Positions 1 to 6,069 of a stretch of 8,544 nt of DNA are shown one piece after another. Positions within the stretch are counted from its first letter, which is position 1, and every line of letters begins with the position of its first letter. Both the position numbers and the translations under genes were made by a program. Below the pieces are notes generated by a model that was given only the letters and a program-made list of their open reading frames with translations, did no database searches and was not told the DNA's origin. Source of the DNA: an uncultured Bacteroidales bacterium (GTDB lineage Bacteria; Bacteroidota; Bacteroidia; Bacteroidales; Paludibacteraceae); the NCBI GenBank assembly GCA_903912795.1, contig CAIWIS010000186.1:1-8544 (forward strand). The letters run 5' to 3'.

Positions 1-120
1 AAAAATCCTAAAATACAAAAATTGTTATTCATTATTCTCATATATTCTGCAGATTTTAATTGTCAATAAAACCAAATAATTTGCGTCATAAACTAAATCC
101 ACTACGCAGATATAGCAAGT

Positions 121-150
121 CAAAAATATATCTTATTTTCTCAATATCAA
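121..150 (-). promoter_or_regulatory. candidate Bacteroidota-type promoter facing the left edge
   Basis: On the minus strand, TATTTTTG (128-121) matches the Bacteroidota -7 consensus TAnnTTTG. A TTG (150-148) lies 19 nt upstream, within the 17-23 nt spacing described for this promoter type. It would drive a minus-strand gene beyond position 1 with a leader of more than about 110 nt. The region is very AT-rich, so a chance match is possible. Confidence 0.4.
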
Positions 151-184
151 CCAAATACAACCAGCATTTAACCACAATTAACCA
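149..184. repeat. four AACCA direct repeats with 10-11 bp period
   Basis: AACCA occurs at 149-153, 159-163, 170-174 and 180-184, giving start-to-start distances of 10, 11 and 10 bp. The last two copies are part of a longer repeat, TTAACCACA, at 168-176 and 178-186. All four copies would face the same side of the helix. The array overlaps the -33 side of the candidate promoter at 121-150, so it could be an activator or repressor binding array. No regulator is identified. Confidence 0.45.
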
Positions 185-373
185 CATGTAAGTGTTTTAA
201 TTACAATAATTTTAACATTTAAAACTTTCAACGACATCGAATCGGATTTACTATTACACTAGTTTTTAATACATGAAAAAATGAAATAATTACAGATTAT
301 AAATTAATTCCTCAGCGATAAATTGAGAAGCAAGATGTATGAATACGATACTGAGTGATAGCGAAGGATGTAA

Positions 374-410
374 AATAGCTCGTTTTGTGAATTACACAAA
401 ACGAGCTATT
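374..410 (-). terminator. perfect 16-bp hairpin, terminator of the receptor gene
   Basis: The arms at 374-389 and 395-410 are perfectly complementary over 16 bp around a 5-nt loop. The hairpin begins 55 nt after the receptor stop codon. On the minus strand the end of the stem runs into TATTTTA, a short U-rich tract, which fits an intrinsic terminator for the leftward transcript. There is no T-tract on the plus-strand side, so it is probably not bidirectional. Confidence 0.75.
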
Positions 411-465
411 AATCAGCAATAAAACACTATCAGAATCCGTTGACCGGAATTCTGCAAACGTGCTG

Positions 466-2385
466 TTACAATCGGAATCGTGCCCCTACATTAAAATTTA
501 TTCCAGGCTGAATTAAACCTCCATAATCAGCATAATTCACATCCAATAGATTATTTGCATCTGCAAAAACATCAAAATACCTATCGGTCCAAAGCAAACG
601 CACATCAGCCATTGTAAAAGGCTTATAACTAAGCTTTTGATTACTTACAAAATCAGTATAATCCCCAGCTCTTTCGTTGTACGATAGCTTCCATTGAGCC
701 GAGAGTTTGCTCACAATGTCATGAGTTAGCGTAAGAACCGCTTTATGTCGGAGGTAATCCAACGCATACTTTGAATCGAAAGTGACAGCTTCTTTGTCTA
801 AAGTTAAATAGGAATAGGAAAGAGCTAATTTCTTAATTATATTATTGCTAAATGTATATTCTGCCGAAACATCAGCTCCTAAAGCATTTACATTGGCCAA
901 ATTTTTACTTTCCCATTTAGCCGAAGTAGGAAATTTTACCCAGTCGATAACGTTATTTCCAATTCGATAAAAAAATGCAGCATGCATTCTCAAGTTCGAT
1001 TTATCATATTTCAACCCAACTTCATAGTTTATTGAATTCTCAGGCAATAAATTTGTATCCGCTTTTTGAATTGAGTTTTGGAGGTACAAGTCAGTGAATG
1101 TAGGCAATCGAACAGCCGTATTTGCTGAAGCATAAATTCGCAAATCATCAGAAGCGTTAAAACTAATATCACTTCCACCAAACCACATAAAGCCGAACTT
1201 CGAAGTATAAGTAGCAGAGCCGCCAAGTGAGAAATTAAATTTCTGAATATTTTTAGTGAAATCGACAAAAGCACTTGATAATAAACGGTTGTCCTCTTTA
1301 GTAAAAGGATGTGCAGTTTCAAAGATATTATTATGAGTCACAGTCAACGATTTGCCTAAGGCATTACTGTAAATGTGTTCGTTACGCATATCTACACCAA
1401 CCGTACTTTTTAGAAAAGCACCTTGATGTGATAAAGCTAACTTAGCACCTGTAACATCGGTAACATGATAGTTGTGCGTTGTATACCAGCTTGGTTTATT
1501 GGATATTGAATCGCGGTACAATTCAAAACGATCATAATGTTTACGCATATATGCTTGAGCAGCAAGTTGCATTTTGCTAACTGAATATTGCCAGTTCAAT
1601 GCGCCAAAAAAGGTTTTGGTATGATCAAATTGATTGGGGTATTTAAACGAATAAAACGCATTTGCTCCATAAGATTTTTGTTGATAAGCTAATTGCAAAT
1701 CGAATTTACCAGCCGATACAGTATTTAAAGTAGTATGCGAAAATGCGTTGAGAATTTTATAATCGGTATTGCTGATATAACCATCGCTGCTTTTGTTCGA
1801 AAAGGAAGCAAAACTTGCCAATTTTTTATTACCTAAATTACCCGAGATATTTTGAGTAAAAGTACCAAAACTACCGGCTGTGAGTTGTGCCGCGGCACTT
1901 TTATTTGTTTTGCCATTGGTAACAATATTAATTGCCCCACTAAATGCATTTGGACCATAAATTCGTGCTGCAGAGCCTTGAAGAAGCTCAATACGTGCAA
2001 TATCCGACAATTCTATCGGAATATCGAGATTGTAATGGCCAGTTTGTGGATCGGTTATATTTACACCATTCAGCAGCACCAACACCTGATCGAAAGATCC
2101 GCCACGTATGCTAATATCCGATTGTGTGCCTCCTACTCCACGATTACGAATATCTACTCCCGATAAGGTTTCGAGCAAATCGTCGATACTCTGAAGGGGC
2201 ATTTTTTCTATTGTTTTGCGATCGATAATGGTAAGCAACCTACCAGAACCCGACTGTAACTGGTATAGAGCCGCATTTACAGCAATTTCGCGTAAATCTA
2301 TTTGCAAACTATCGGTTTTTTCTTGCGAAAACGAAACCGAAATAATAACACTGAAAAGAAATCCAAGTAATAACTTTTTGTTCAT
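466..2385 (-). CDS. TonB-dependent outer-membrane receptor, BtuB-like
   Basis: This is a 639-residue outer-membrane receptor that should import a scarce ligand (a cobalamin, siderophore or similar) with energy from TonB-ExbBD. Residues 1-20 form a signal peptide ending SFS before Q21, a usual cleavage context in this phylum. Residues about 25-38 (LREIAVNA) resemble a TonB box. The plug domain spans about 47-157, with conserved stretches SIRGGSFDQVLVLLNGV (92-108), RIELLQGSAARIYG (131-144) and SGAINIVT (149-156). The rest is a beta barrel ending in NVGARFRL. There is no N-terminal carboxypeptidase-like domain and the length is short, as in BtuB or siderophore receptors rather than SusC proteins. 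The ATG start places the signal peptide correctly. A terminator-like hairpin sits just before the start and I see no TAnnTTTG promoter nearby, so expression may depend on read-through from the upstream small gene. The ligand cannot be decided from the sequence. Confidence 0.93.
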   Translation of the reverse strand: MNKKLLLGFLFSVIISVSFSQEKTDSLQIDLREIAVNAALYQLQSGSGRLLTIIDRKTIEKMPLQSIDDLLETLSGVDIRNRGVGGTQSDISIRGGSFDQVLVLLNGVNITDPQTGHYNLDIPIELSDIARIELLQGSAARIYGPNAFSGAINIVTNGKTNKSAAAQLTAGSFGTFTQNISGNLGNKKLASFASFSNKSSDGYISNTDYKILNAFSHTTLNTVSAGKFDLQLAYQQKSYGANAFYSFKYPNQFDHTKTFFGALNWQYSVSKMQLAAQAYMRKHYDRFELYRDSISNKPSWYTTHNYHVTDVTGAKLALSHQGAFLKSTVGVDMRNEHIYSNALGKSLTVTHNNIFETAHPFTKEDNRLLSSAFVDFTKNIQKFNFSLGGSATYTSKFGFMWFGGSDISFNASDDLRIYASANTAVRLPTFTDLYLQNSIQKADTNLLPENSINYEVGLKYDKSNLRMHAAFFYRIGNNVIDWVKFPTSAKWESKNLANVNALGADVSAEYTFSNNIIKKLALSYSYLTLDKEAVTFDSKYALDYLRHKAVLTLTHDIVSKLSAQWKLSYNERAGDYTDFVSNQKLSYKPFTMADVRLLWTDRYFDVFADANNLLDVNYADYGGLIQPGINFNVGARFRL

Positions 2386-2402
2386 AAATATATAAAATAA
2401 AA

Positions 2403-2440
2403 AAACGGTTGAATCAGATTACACTCTGAATCAACCGTTT
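2403..2440 (-). terminator. intrinsic terminator or attenuator between small ORF and receptor
   Basis: The arms at 2403-2418 and 2425-2440 pair over 16 positions with a single mismatch around a 6-nt loop. On the minus strand the stem is followed by seven T and then an AT-rich run (2405 down to about 2386), the classic form of an intrinsic terminator. The last codons and TGA stop (2416-2414) of the small membrane-protein gene lie inside the stem. The receptor ATG at 2385 follows only 17 nt after it. The hairpin could therefore end the small gene's transcript, or act as an attenuator that a ribosome finishing the small ORF would open. Confidence 0.8.
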
Positions 2441-2761
2441 GGTTTGATATTTTTTTAAATCCTGCTCGTATGCACGCGCAGATTTATCGTTAGTTGAATT
2501 AACTATGATAATATTTTCAATTTTGTTCGAATTTAATACTACTTCAGCAATATCAGTTTCGCATTCGTGTTCAGCAAAATCAGTTGCAGGAGCTAAAACC
2601 ACTTGCGTATTGGCTAATTTTTGCGCTGACTTTGTGCTAACAGAAACAGCTAAAACACCAATTGTAACAGCATAAGATAAGCTAACAAACACAGCATAGC
2701 CCGCACGACTCCAACGACGGAAACGTAACGAGACATGATTATTTGCAACTTTCTTATTCAC
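2414..2761 (-). CDS. small single-pass membrane protein upstream of receptor
   Basis: A protein of about 115 residues of unknown function. I place the start at GTG (2761-2759). The in-frame TTG further upstream (2794) lies inside a GC-rich repeat arm and would add a poor leader. From GTG the protein begins MNKKVANNHVSLRFRRWSR, a basic amphipathic segment (residues 3-19). One hydrophobic helix follows (about 22-41, YAVFVSLSYAVTIGVLAVSV), then a soluble tail of about 70 residues with an acidic part (AEHECETDIAEVV) and a lysine-rich end. The basic N-terminus suggests the N-terminus stays in the cytoplasm and the tail reaches the periplasm. From memory, short proteins with an RFRRWSRxGYA-type start occur beside TonB-dependent receptor genes in Bacteroidota, but I cannot name a family. 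It lies directly before the receptor gene and its stop codon is inside the hairpin between them. A role with that receptor is inference. Confidence 0.7.
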   Translation of the reverse strand: MNKKVANNHVSLRFRRWSRAGYAVFVSLSYAVTIGVLAVSVSTKSAQKLANTQVVLAPATDFAEHECETDIAEVVLNSNKIENIIIVNSTNDKSARAYEQDLKKYQTKRLIQSVI

Positions 2762-2787
2762 AACACTATAAATTATAAAAACAAACT

Positions 2788-2903
2788 GCCCCAAGCCCCT
2801 AAAGGGGATGTGTAGTTAGCTTCGTCTTTGAAATTCTAAACAATTATTATTACTGCAAATTACTTCGAATAGCAGTCTTTAAGCCCCTTTAGGGGTTTGG
2901 GGC
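2788..2903. repeat. GC-rich inverted-repeat element, copy 1 (116 bp)
   Basis: The arms at 2788-2810 and 2881-2903 are inverted copies matching at 20 of 23 positions, separated by a 70-bp AT-rich core. Each arm is also a small hairpin (CCCC-TAAA-GGGG at 2796-2807, CCCC-TTTA-GGGG at 2884-2895). The layout and sequence match a second element at 7662-7771. This looks like a non-coding REP-doublet or MITE-like repeat. It begins 13 bp after the stop of the DUF6242-like gene and sits before the small membrane-protein gene, so it would be transcribed between them and could form a long stem. No coding sequence or target-site duplication is clear. Confidence 0.75.
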
Positions 2904-2916
2904 AATATTAGGCTTT

Positions 2917-4332
2917 CTATTTCCTGATAAACACCGATTTATTTAAGCGGCCAATCCAAACATCGGTAAAGATAGTTGGAATACTGTCGCGACCACCAAT
3001 TAATATTATATTTTTATTGTTATCAACCACCACCGATTGATTAAAACGACGCTCGTATTTACGATATCCATAAAGTGTAGAATCGTTCTTCTGAAAAGGA
3101 AAAGTCATTCGAATGGTCATTTTAGTTGTATCAATGTCTTTCCAGCTAAATCCTTCGTCGGCCGATTGCATAAAGAGTAATGAATGAAGGGTTTCGTTGT
3201 TATCCACACCACCAAACATAAGTACTTTATCTTCATAATTTACCAACGATACTCCGGTGCGATAACCAAAAGTTGTATTTTCTTTGCTAAAGTCGAGCCA
3301 ATTAATTCCATCTTCGGACGACCAAACTGAGTTTTGTATCACTCCATTTTTATTAAACCCACCAGCCACAAGTACTTTTGGTTGCTTTGTTCTCGAAGCA
3401 AATGCAATAGCACTGTATCCACCAACAGGAAAATTATCATTCAATGTGGTCGAAACTTCAGTCCAATTTAAACCGTCAGCACTAGTAGCCAAACGATACT
3501 TCGAATCTGATTTTGATTGAATAATTGCCCACAGTTCTGTTTTAAATTCGAATAGTAAGTTTTTAAAGGTATACAACGAAGTGTTAGGTTCAAGTTTTGT
3601 CCAGTCAATACCATCTTCGCTCGTATATATAAATGTATCGTTATGAATAAGATACATTTTATTTTTGAATGTAACTAAATTAGCTAGCAATACATTATCG
3701 GGTAATTTATCGACAATAACACGAGAGCTCCAGTTAGTGCCATTTGTTGAAGTATAAAGCGAAGTAGTTAAACCAGTACTCGTGAAAAAATAAATTTTAT
3801 TATTCAGAAAAATAGCCTTTTGAATATTTCCGGAATGATCGTAAATTCCTGACACCGCTTTGCGCCATTGGAATAAATCGGGATCTACTTTGTGTACATT
3901 TACTTTAACTTTATATGTCTTGTAGGCTTTTTGGTCGGATGCTTTGTTGCTAATTTTAAACACACTATTAAAATCCAACGTATCCTTACCGCTCAATGCT
4001 ATGGAATCCTTAAATTGTCCCAACTCATTATTACGATGAACATAAGCTACATACGTGCTATAAAACGAAAAGTTTGGAATTACTTTATCAATTTTAGTTC
4101 CGAAAGGCAAGGAGTCAACATTTACAATTATAGAATCAACGCCATCGTACTCAGAAACGGTAAACACAGCTTTTGAAACATTTGGGCTAGTAGCGTCACC
4201 AGCCGAAAAACGTAATGAAACAAAGCGAGCATTGTTTGAAGTTGCAACAGGGTCTGAGTCAAGCCAATCACATGCGGTAAAAGTAATTGAAAATAAAACA
4301 GTTATAAGGAGTTGAAAAGGATAAAATCTCAT
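2917..4332 (-). CDS. DUF6242-like lipoprotein with Asp-box/beta-propeller repeats
   Basis: A 471-residue lipoprotein. Residues 1-20 form a signal peptide with a lipobox ending FTAC, giving lipidated Cys21. The following DWLDSD is acidic, as in Bacteroidota surface-export signals, so display on the cell surface is likely (inference). Residues about 34-150 form a beta-rich, Ig-like domain with DSLPFGTKIDKVIP (73-86), which I recognise as like DUF6242. The rest carries five Asp-box-like motifs of the form S-x-D-G-x-x-W: 195-201, 238-244, 284-290, 339-345, and a variant SADEGFSW at 390-397. Two GG-containing strands (VAGGF at about 322, LMFGG at 371) also fit a Kelch or sialidase-like propeller. 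No catalytic residues of a sialidase are evident, so binding is more likely than catalysis. The first gene of the putative uptake locus, it may present a ligand to the receptor. A TAnnTTTG promoter and a palindrome lie upstream. Confidence 0.85.
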   Translation of the reverse strand: MRFYPFQLLITVLFSITFTACDWLDSDPVATSNNARFVSLRFSAGDATSPNVSKAVFTVSEYDGVDSIIVNVDSLPFGTKIDKVIPNFSFYSTYVAYVHRNNELGQFKDSIALSGKDTLDFNSVFKISNKASDQKAYKTYKVKVNVHKVDPDLFQWRKAVSGIYDHSGNIQKAIFLNNKIYFFTSTGLTTSLYTSTNGTNWSSRVIVDKLPDNVLLANLVTFKNKMYLIHNDTFIYTSEDGIDWTKLEPNTSLYTFKNLLFEFKTELWAIIQSKSDSKYRLATSADGLNWTEVSTTLNDNFPVGGYSAIAFASRTKQPKVLVAGGFNKNGVIQNSVWSSEDGINWLDFSKENTTFGYRTGVSLVNYEDKVLMFGGVDNNETLHSLLFMQSADEGFSWKDIDTTKMTIRMTFPFQKNDSTLYGYRKYERRFNQSVVVDNNKNIILIGGRDSIPTIFTDVWIGRLNKSVFIRK

Positions 4333-4346
4333 GGTAATATTTCAAA

Positions 4347-4364
4347 TTGTAAATTAGCTTACAA
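4347..4364. promoter_or_regulatory. operator-like palindrome TTGTAA-N6-TTACAA
   Basis: Perfect 6-bp arms at 4347-4352 and 4359-4364 are separated by 6 bp. The size and spacing are those of CRP/FNR-family sites (TGTGA-N6-TCACA), with TTGTAA arms instead. The site overlaps the downstream edge of the -7 box and the expected start point of the lipoprotein gene. A protein bound there would most likely repress. The regulator is unknown. Confidence 0.45.
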
Positions 4365-4369
4365 AGTTA
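4362..4369 (-). promoter_or_regulatory. -7 promoter box of the lipoprotein/receptor locus
   Basis: TAACTTTG on the minus strand (4369-4362) exactly matches TAnnTTTG. It lies 29 nt before the lipoprotein ATG and would give a leader of about 20-25 nt. No TTG is found at 17-23 nt upstream; only a weak TTTA lies near 18 nt. No cobalamin riboswitch or other structured leader fits in the 113-bp gap to the next gene. Confidence 0.5.
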
Positions 4370-4409
4370 AAAACAAATTAGTGCCTTTAAATCAGTTAAG
4401 CTAAGATTT

Positions 4410-4435
4410 ATTGTTTTTTAATTTTTAAAAACAAT
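4410..4435 (-). terminator. weak AT-rich hairpin after exonuclease gene
   Basis: The arms ATTGTTTTT (4410-4418) and AAAAACAAT (4427-4435) pair over 9 bp around an 8-nt loop. The hairpin begins 10 nt after the exonuclease III stop codon. The stem is almost all A-T and has no strong T-tract beyond it, so termination would be weak. Confidence 0.3.
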
Positions 4436-4445
4436 GTTCTGTTGT

Positions 4446-5207
4446 CTACGCCAGTTCAACCACAACCGGACAATGATCCGAGTGAACTACATCGGCTAAT
4501 ATCGACGCTGCAGTTAATCGCTGACGAAGTGGCTCACTAACCCAATGATAATCAATGCGCCAGCCAACATTTCGGAAACGAGCACCACCACGATAACTCC
4601 ACCAACTGTATTTTTCGGCACTTTTATCAAAAACACGAAAAGAGTCAATCATTCCGGTTGCTTCGTACCTATCCAACCACTCCCGCTCTTCGGGCAAAAA
4701 ACCCGAAACACCTATTTGGCGCTGTGGATTATTAATATCAATGGGTTTATGGCAAATATTATAATCGCCACACACAACTAAATTGGGGCGTGATTTACGA
4801 ACTTCCTCAACAAAAGGCAGAAATACCTCTAAAAAATCCATTTTAAATGCTTGGCGCTCATCGCCCGACGAGCCCGAAGGAATATAAACGCAGATAACCG
4901 ACAAATCGCCAAAATCAGCACGAATAACACGACCTTCGGCATCGTAACGAGGATTATTCATGCCTACAACCACATTATCAGGTGAATTTTTAGTAAGTAT
5001 GGCTACACCACTATAGCCTTTTTTCTCAGCTGAGTGTAGGTACGAAGTATAACCTAATTCAGCAAAAAGCAGCGTATCAATTTGGTCGTGTTGGGCTTTA
5101 GTTTCTTGTAAACATAGCACATCCGGATTTTCGGTACACAACCAACCCTGAAAATCTTTTGAAAGTGCAGCACGTATGCCATTTACGTTGTATGATATTA
5201 TTTTCAT
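4446..5207 (-). CDS. xth: exodeoxyribonuclease III (AP endonuclease)
   Basis: A 253-residue cytoplasmic DNA-repair enzyme of the ExoIII/Xth family. It cuts 5' of abasic sites and removes nucleotides from 3' ends, using a divalent metal ion. The full length and all active-site blocks are present: SYNVNGIRAA with Asn7, LQETK with metal-binding Glu35, VYIPSG with Tyr108, CGDYNICH with Asp148 and Asn150, WRIDY with Asp219, and SDHCPV with Asp244 and His245. The WWSYRGGARFRNVGWRIDY block (202-220) is typical of the ExoA-type branch. It starts 1 bp after the acyltransferase stop and is the last gene of the operon. Its coding sequence looks slightly more GC-rich than its neighbours, as expected for a well-conserved gene. 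I see no oddity in it. Confidence 0.97.
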   Translation of the reverse strand: MKIISYNVNGIRAALSKDFQGWLCTENPDVLCLQETKAQHDQIDTLLFAELGYTSYLHSAEKKGYSGVAILTKNSPDNVVVGMNNPRYDAEGRVIRADFGDLSVICVYIPSGSSGDERQAFKMDFLEVFLPFVEEVRKSRPNLVVCGDYNICHKPIDINNPQRQIGVSGFLPEEREWLDRYEATGMIDSFRVFDKSAEKYSWWSYRGGARFRNVGWRIDYHWVSEPLRQRLTAASILADVVHSDHCPVVVELA

Positions 5208-5208
5208 T

Positions 5209-6024
5209 TTATAATTTATAAACTACTTCCTTTACCCATTCAGCCCATTTTGCATGCGATTTCGATTTATCAAATGTTTGCCAAGGTATAGGCTTTCCTA
5301 TTTTTATGGTAAATTGTTTGTTTCTTTGTTTGAACATTTCATCAGGTAAATACATCATTTCGATATTGAATTTTATACCTAAAAATTTTCGTAAATTGGC
5401 TAAATTATAGAAGAAGTTAGAATTACGTCCATTAAAGTAAACGGGAATAACATCGCGTTTATACTCCACTGCTTTGGTTATAAAGTTCTTTTTCCATTCC
5501 AAATCGCAAATTTCACCTTTCGTTTTGCGCGAACACATGCCAGCTGGGTAAGTCACCAAATTATTTTCCGATTCGTAAAGCTGTTGCATCATTTCGGCAT
5601 GCCCTTTAGCCTGATTACCAAATTTGTTTACCGGAATAAACATTTCTTTCATAGGCGTGAGAAACATCATCAAATCGTTCGAAAAAAAACGAACTCTACC
5701 ATCGTAATGTTTACCAATAACATAACCTGTAGCTATTCCATCGAGTCCACCAAGTGGATGATTGCTTGCAAAAATATAACGACCATCTTTTGGCGGTAAA
5801 TTTTCTTCACCCTCAACTTTAAGTTTGATTCCCAAATAATTAAAAGCCGCTTCAATAAAATCGAGGTTCTTCAAATCGGGATTTTCTTTGAAAAACTGAT
5901 TAAATTCATCTTCGTGCACTATTCGGCGCAAATAATTAACCAAAAATTTCGGAACTTTTGTTTTGGATGCTCTCGTTTTTAAAACACTGGCAACATCTAT
6001 TTTAATAATGTTATTCGATGACAT
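5209..6024 (-). CDS. lysophospholipid-type acyltransferase with HX5D motif
   Basis: A 271-residue member of the PlsC-like glycerophospholipid acyltransferase superfamily, expected to move an acyl chain onto a lipid hydroxyl at the inner membrane. The motifs in order are: FASNHPLGGLDG (84-95), RVRFFSNDLMM (110-120) followed by MFIPVNKFGN (128-137), LVTYPAGMCSRK (156-167) in place of the usual FPEGTRS, and VIPVYFNGRNS (192-202). The first motif reads H-P-L-G-G-L-D, with five residues between His and Asp instead of the canonical four. The third lacks the usual glutamate. No clear transmembrane helix is visible. Bacteroidota have O-acyltransferases of this superfamily for glycine lipids (GlsA), which is one possibility, but no GlsB-like partner lies in the window. 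It sits between the lipoate ligase (45-bp gap) and exonuclease III (1-bp gap), clearly in the same operon. Confidence 0.85.
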   Translation of the reverse strand: MSSNNIIKIDVASVLKTRASKTKVPKFLVNYLRRIVHEDEFNQFFKENPDLKNLDFIEAAFNYLGIKLKVEGEENLPPKDGRYIFASNHPLGGLDGIATGYVIGKHYDGRVRFFSNDLMMFLTPMKEMFIPVNKFGNQAKGHAEMMQQLYESENNLVTYPAGMCSRKTKGEICDLEWKKNFITKAVEYKRDVIPVYFNGRNSNFFYNLANLRKFLGIKFNIEMMYLPDEMFKQRNKQFTIKIGKPIPWQTFDKSKSHAKWAEWVKEVVYKL

Positions 6025-6069
6025 GTATTGCTTATGGTTTGTTTTAAATGCAAATTTACAACAAAATGT

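Larger units (their letters stand above)
1..373. other. AT-rich intergenic region without a gene
   Basis: No convincing coding sequence is visible on either strand. The stretch lies beyond the terminator-like hairpin of the receptor gene. It holds a candidate minus-strand promoter and an array of phased AACCA repeats, listed separately, which suggests that the next gene lies off the left edge and is read leftwards. The part at about 311-372 is less AT-rich and contains CTGAGTGATAGCGAAGGATG, which resembles a decayed copy of the dispersed repeats of the type CTGAGCG(N)AGCGAAG found in many bacterial genomes. Nothing else is recognisable. Confidence 0.6.

Noticed and set aside
1852..2166. Plus-strand open frame of about 104 codons
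   Set aside because: It lies fully opposite the plug-domain region of the receptor gene, is rich in cysteine and isoleucine without motifs, and is a mirror of a well-supported gene.
2762..2794. Upstream TTG start for the small membrane protein
   Set aside because: The TTG falls inside the arm of the GC-rich repeat element and adds a leader unlike the rest of the protein. GTG at 2761 gives a natural MNKK start.
2788..2903. CRISPR-like or transposon-end interpretation of the GC-rich arms
   Set aside because: There are only two inverted arms per element, no direct-repeat and spacer pattern and no transposase gene. A REP/MITE-like element explains them better.
3892..4176. Plus-strand open frame opposite the lipoprotein gene
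   Set aside because: It lies antisense to the Ig-like domain coding region, has no recognisable domain, and shows no promoter of its own.
4333..4445. Cobalamin riboswitch before the uptake locus
   Set aside because: The gap is only 113 bp, is very AT-rich, and has none of the conserved B12-box sequence or multi-stem structure.
6025..6069. Frameshift hiding the C-terminal domain of the lipoate ligase
   Set aside because: Only 45 bp lie between its stop and the acyltransferase start, too few for a lost domain of about 90 residues.
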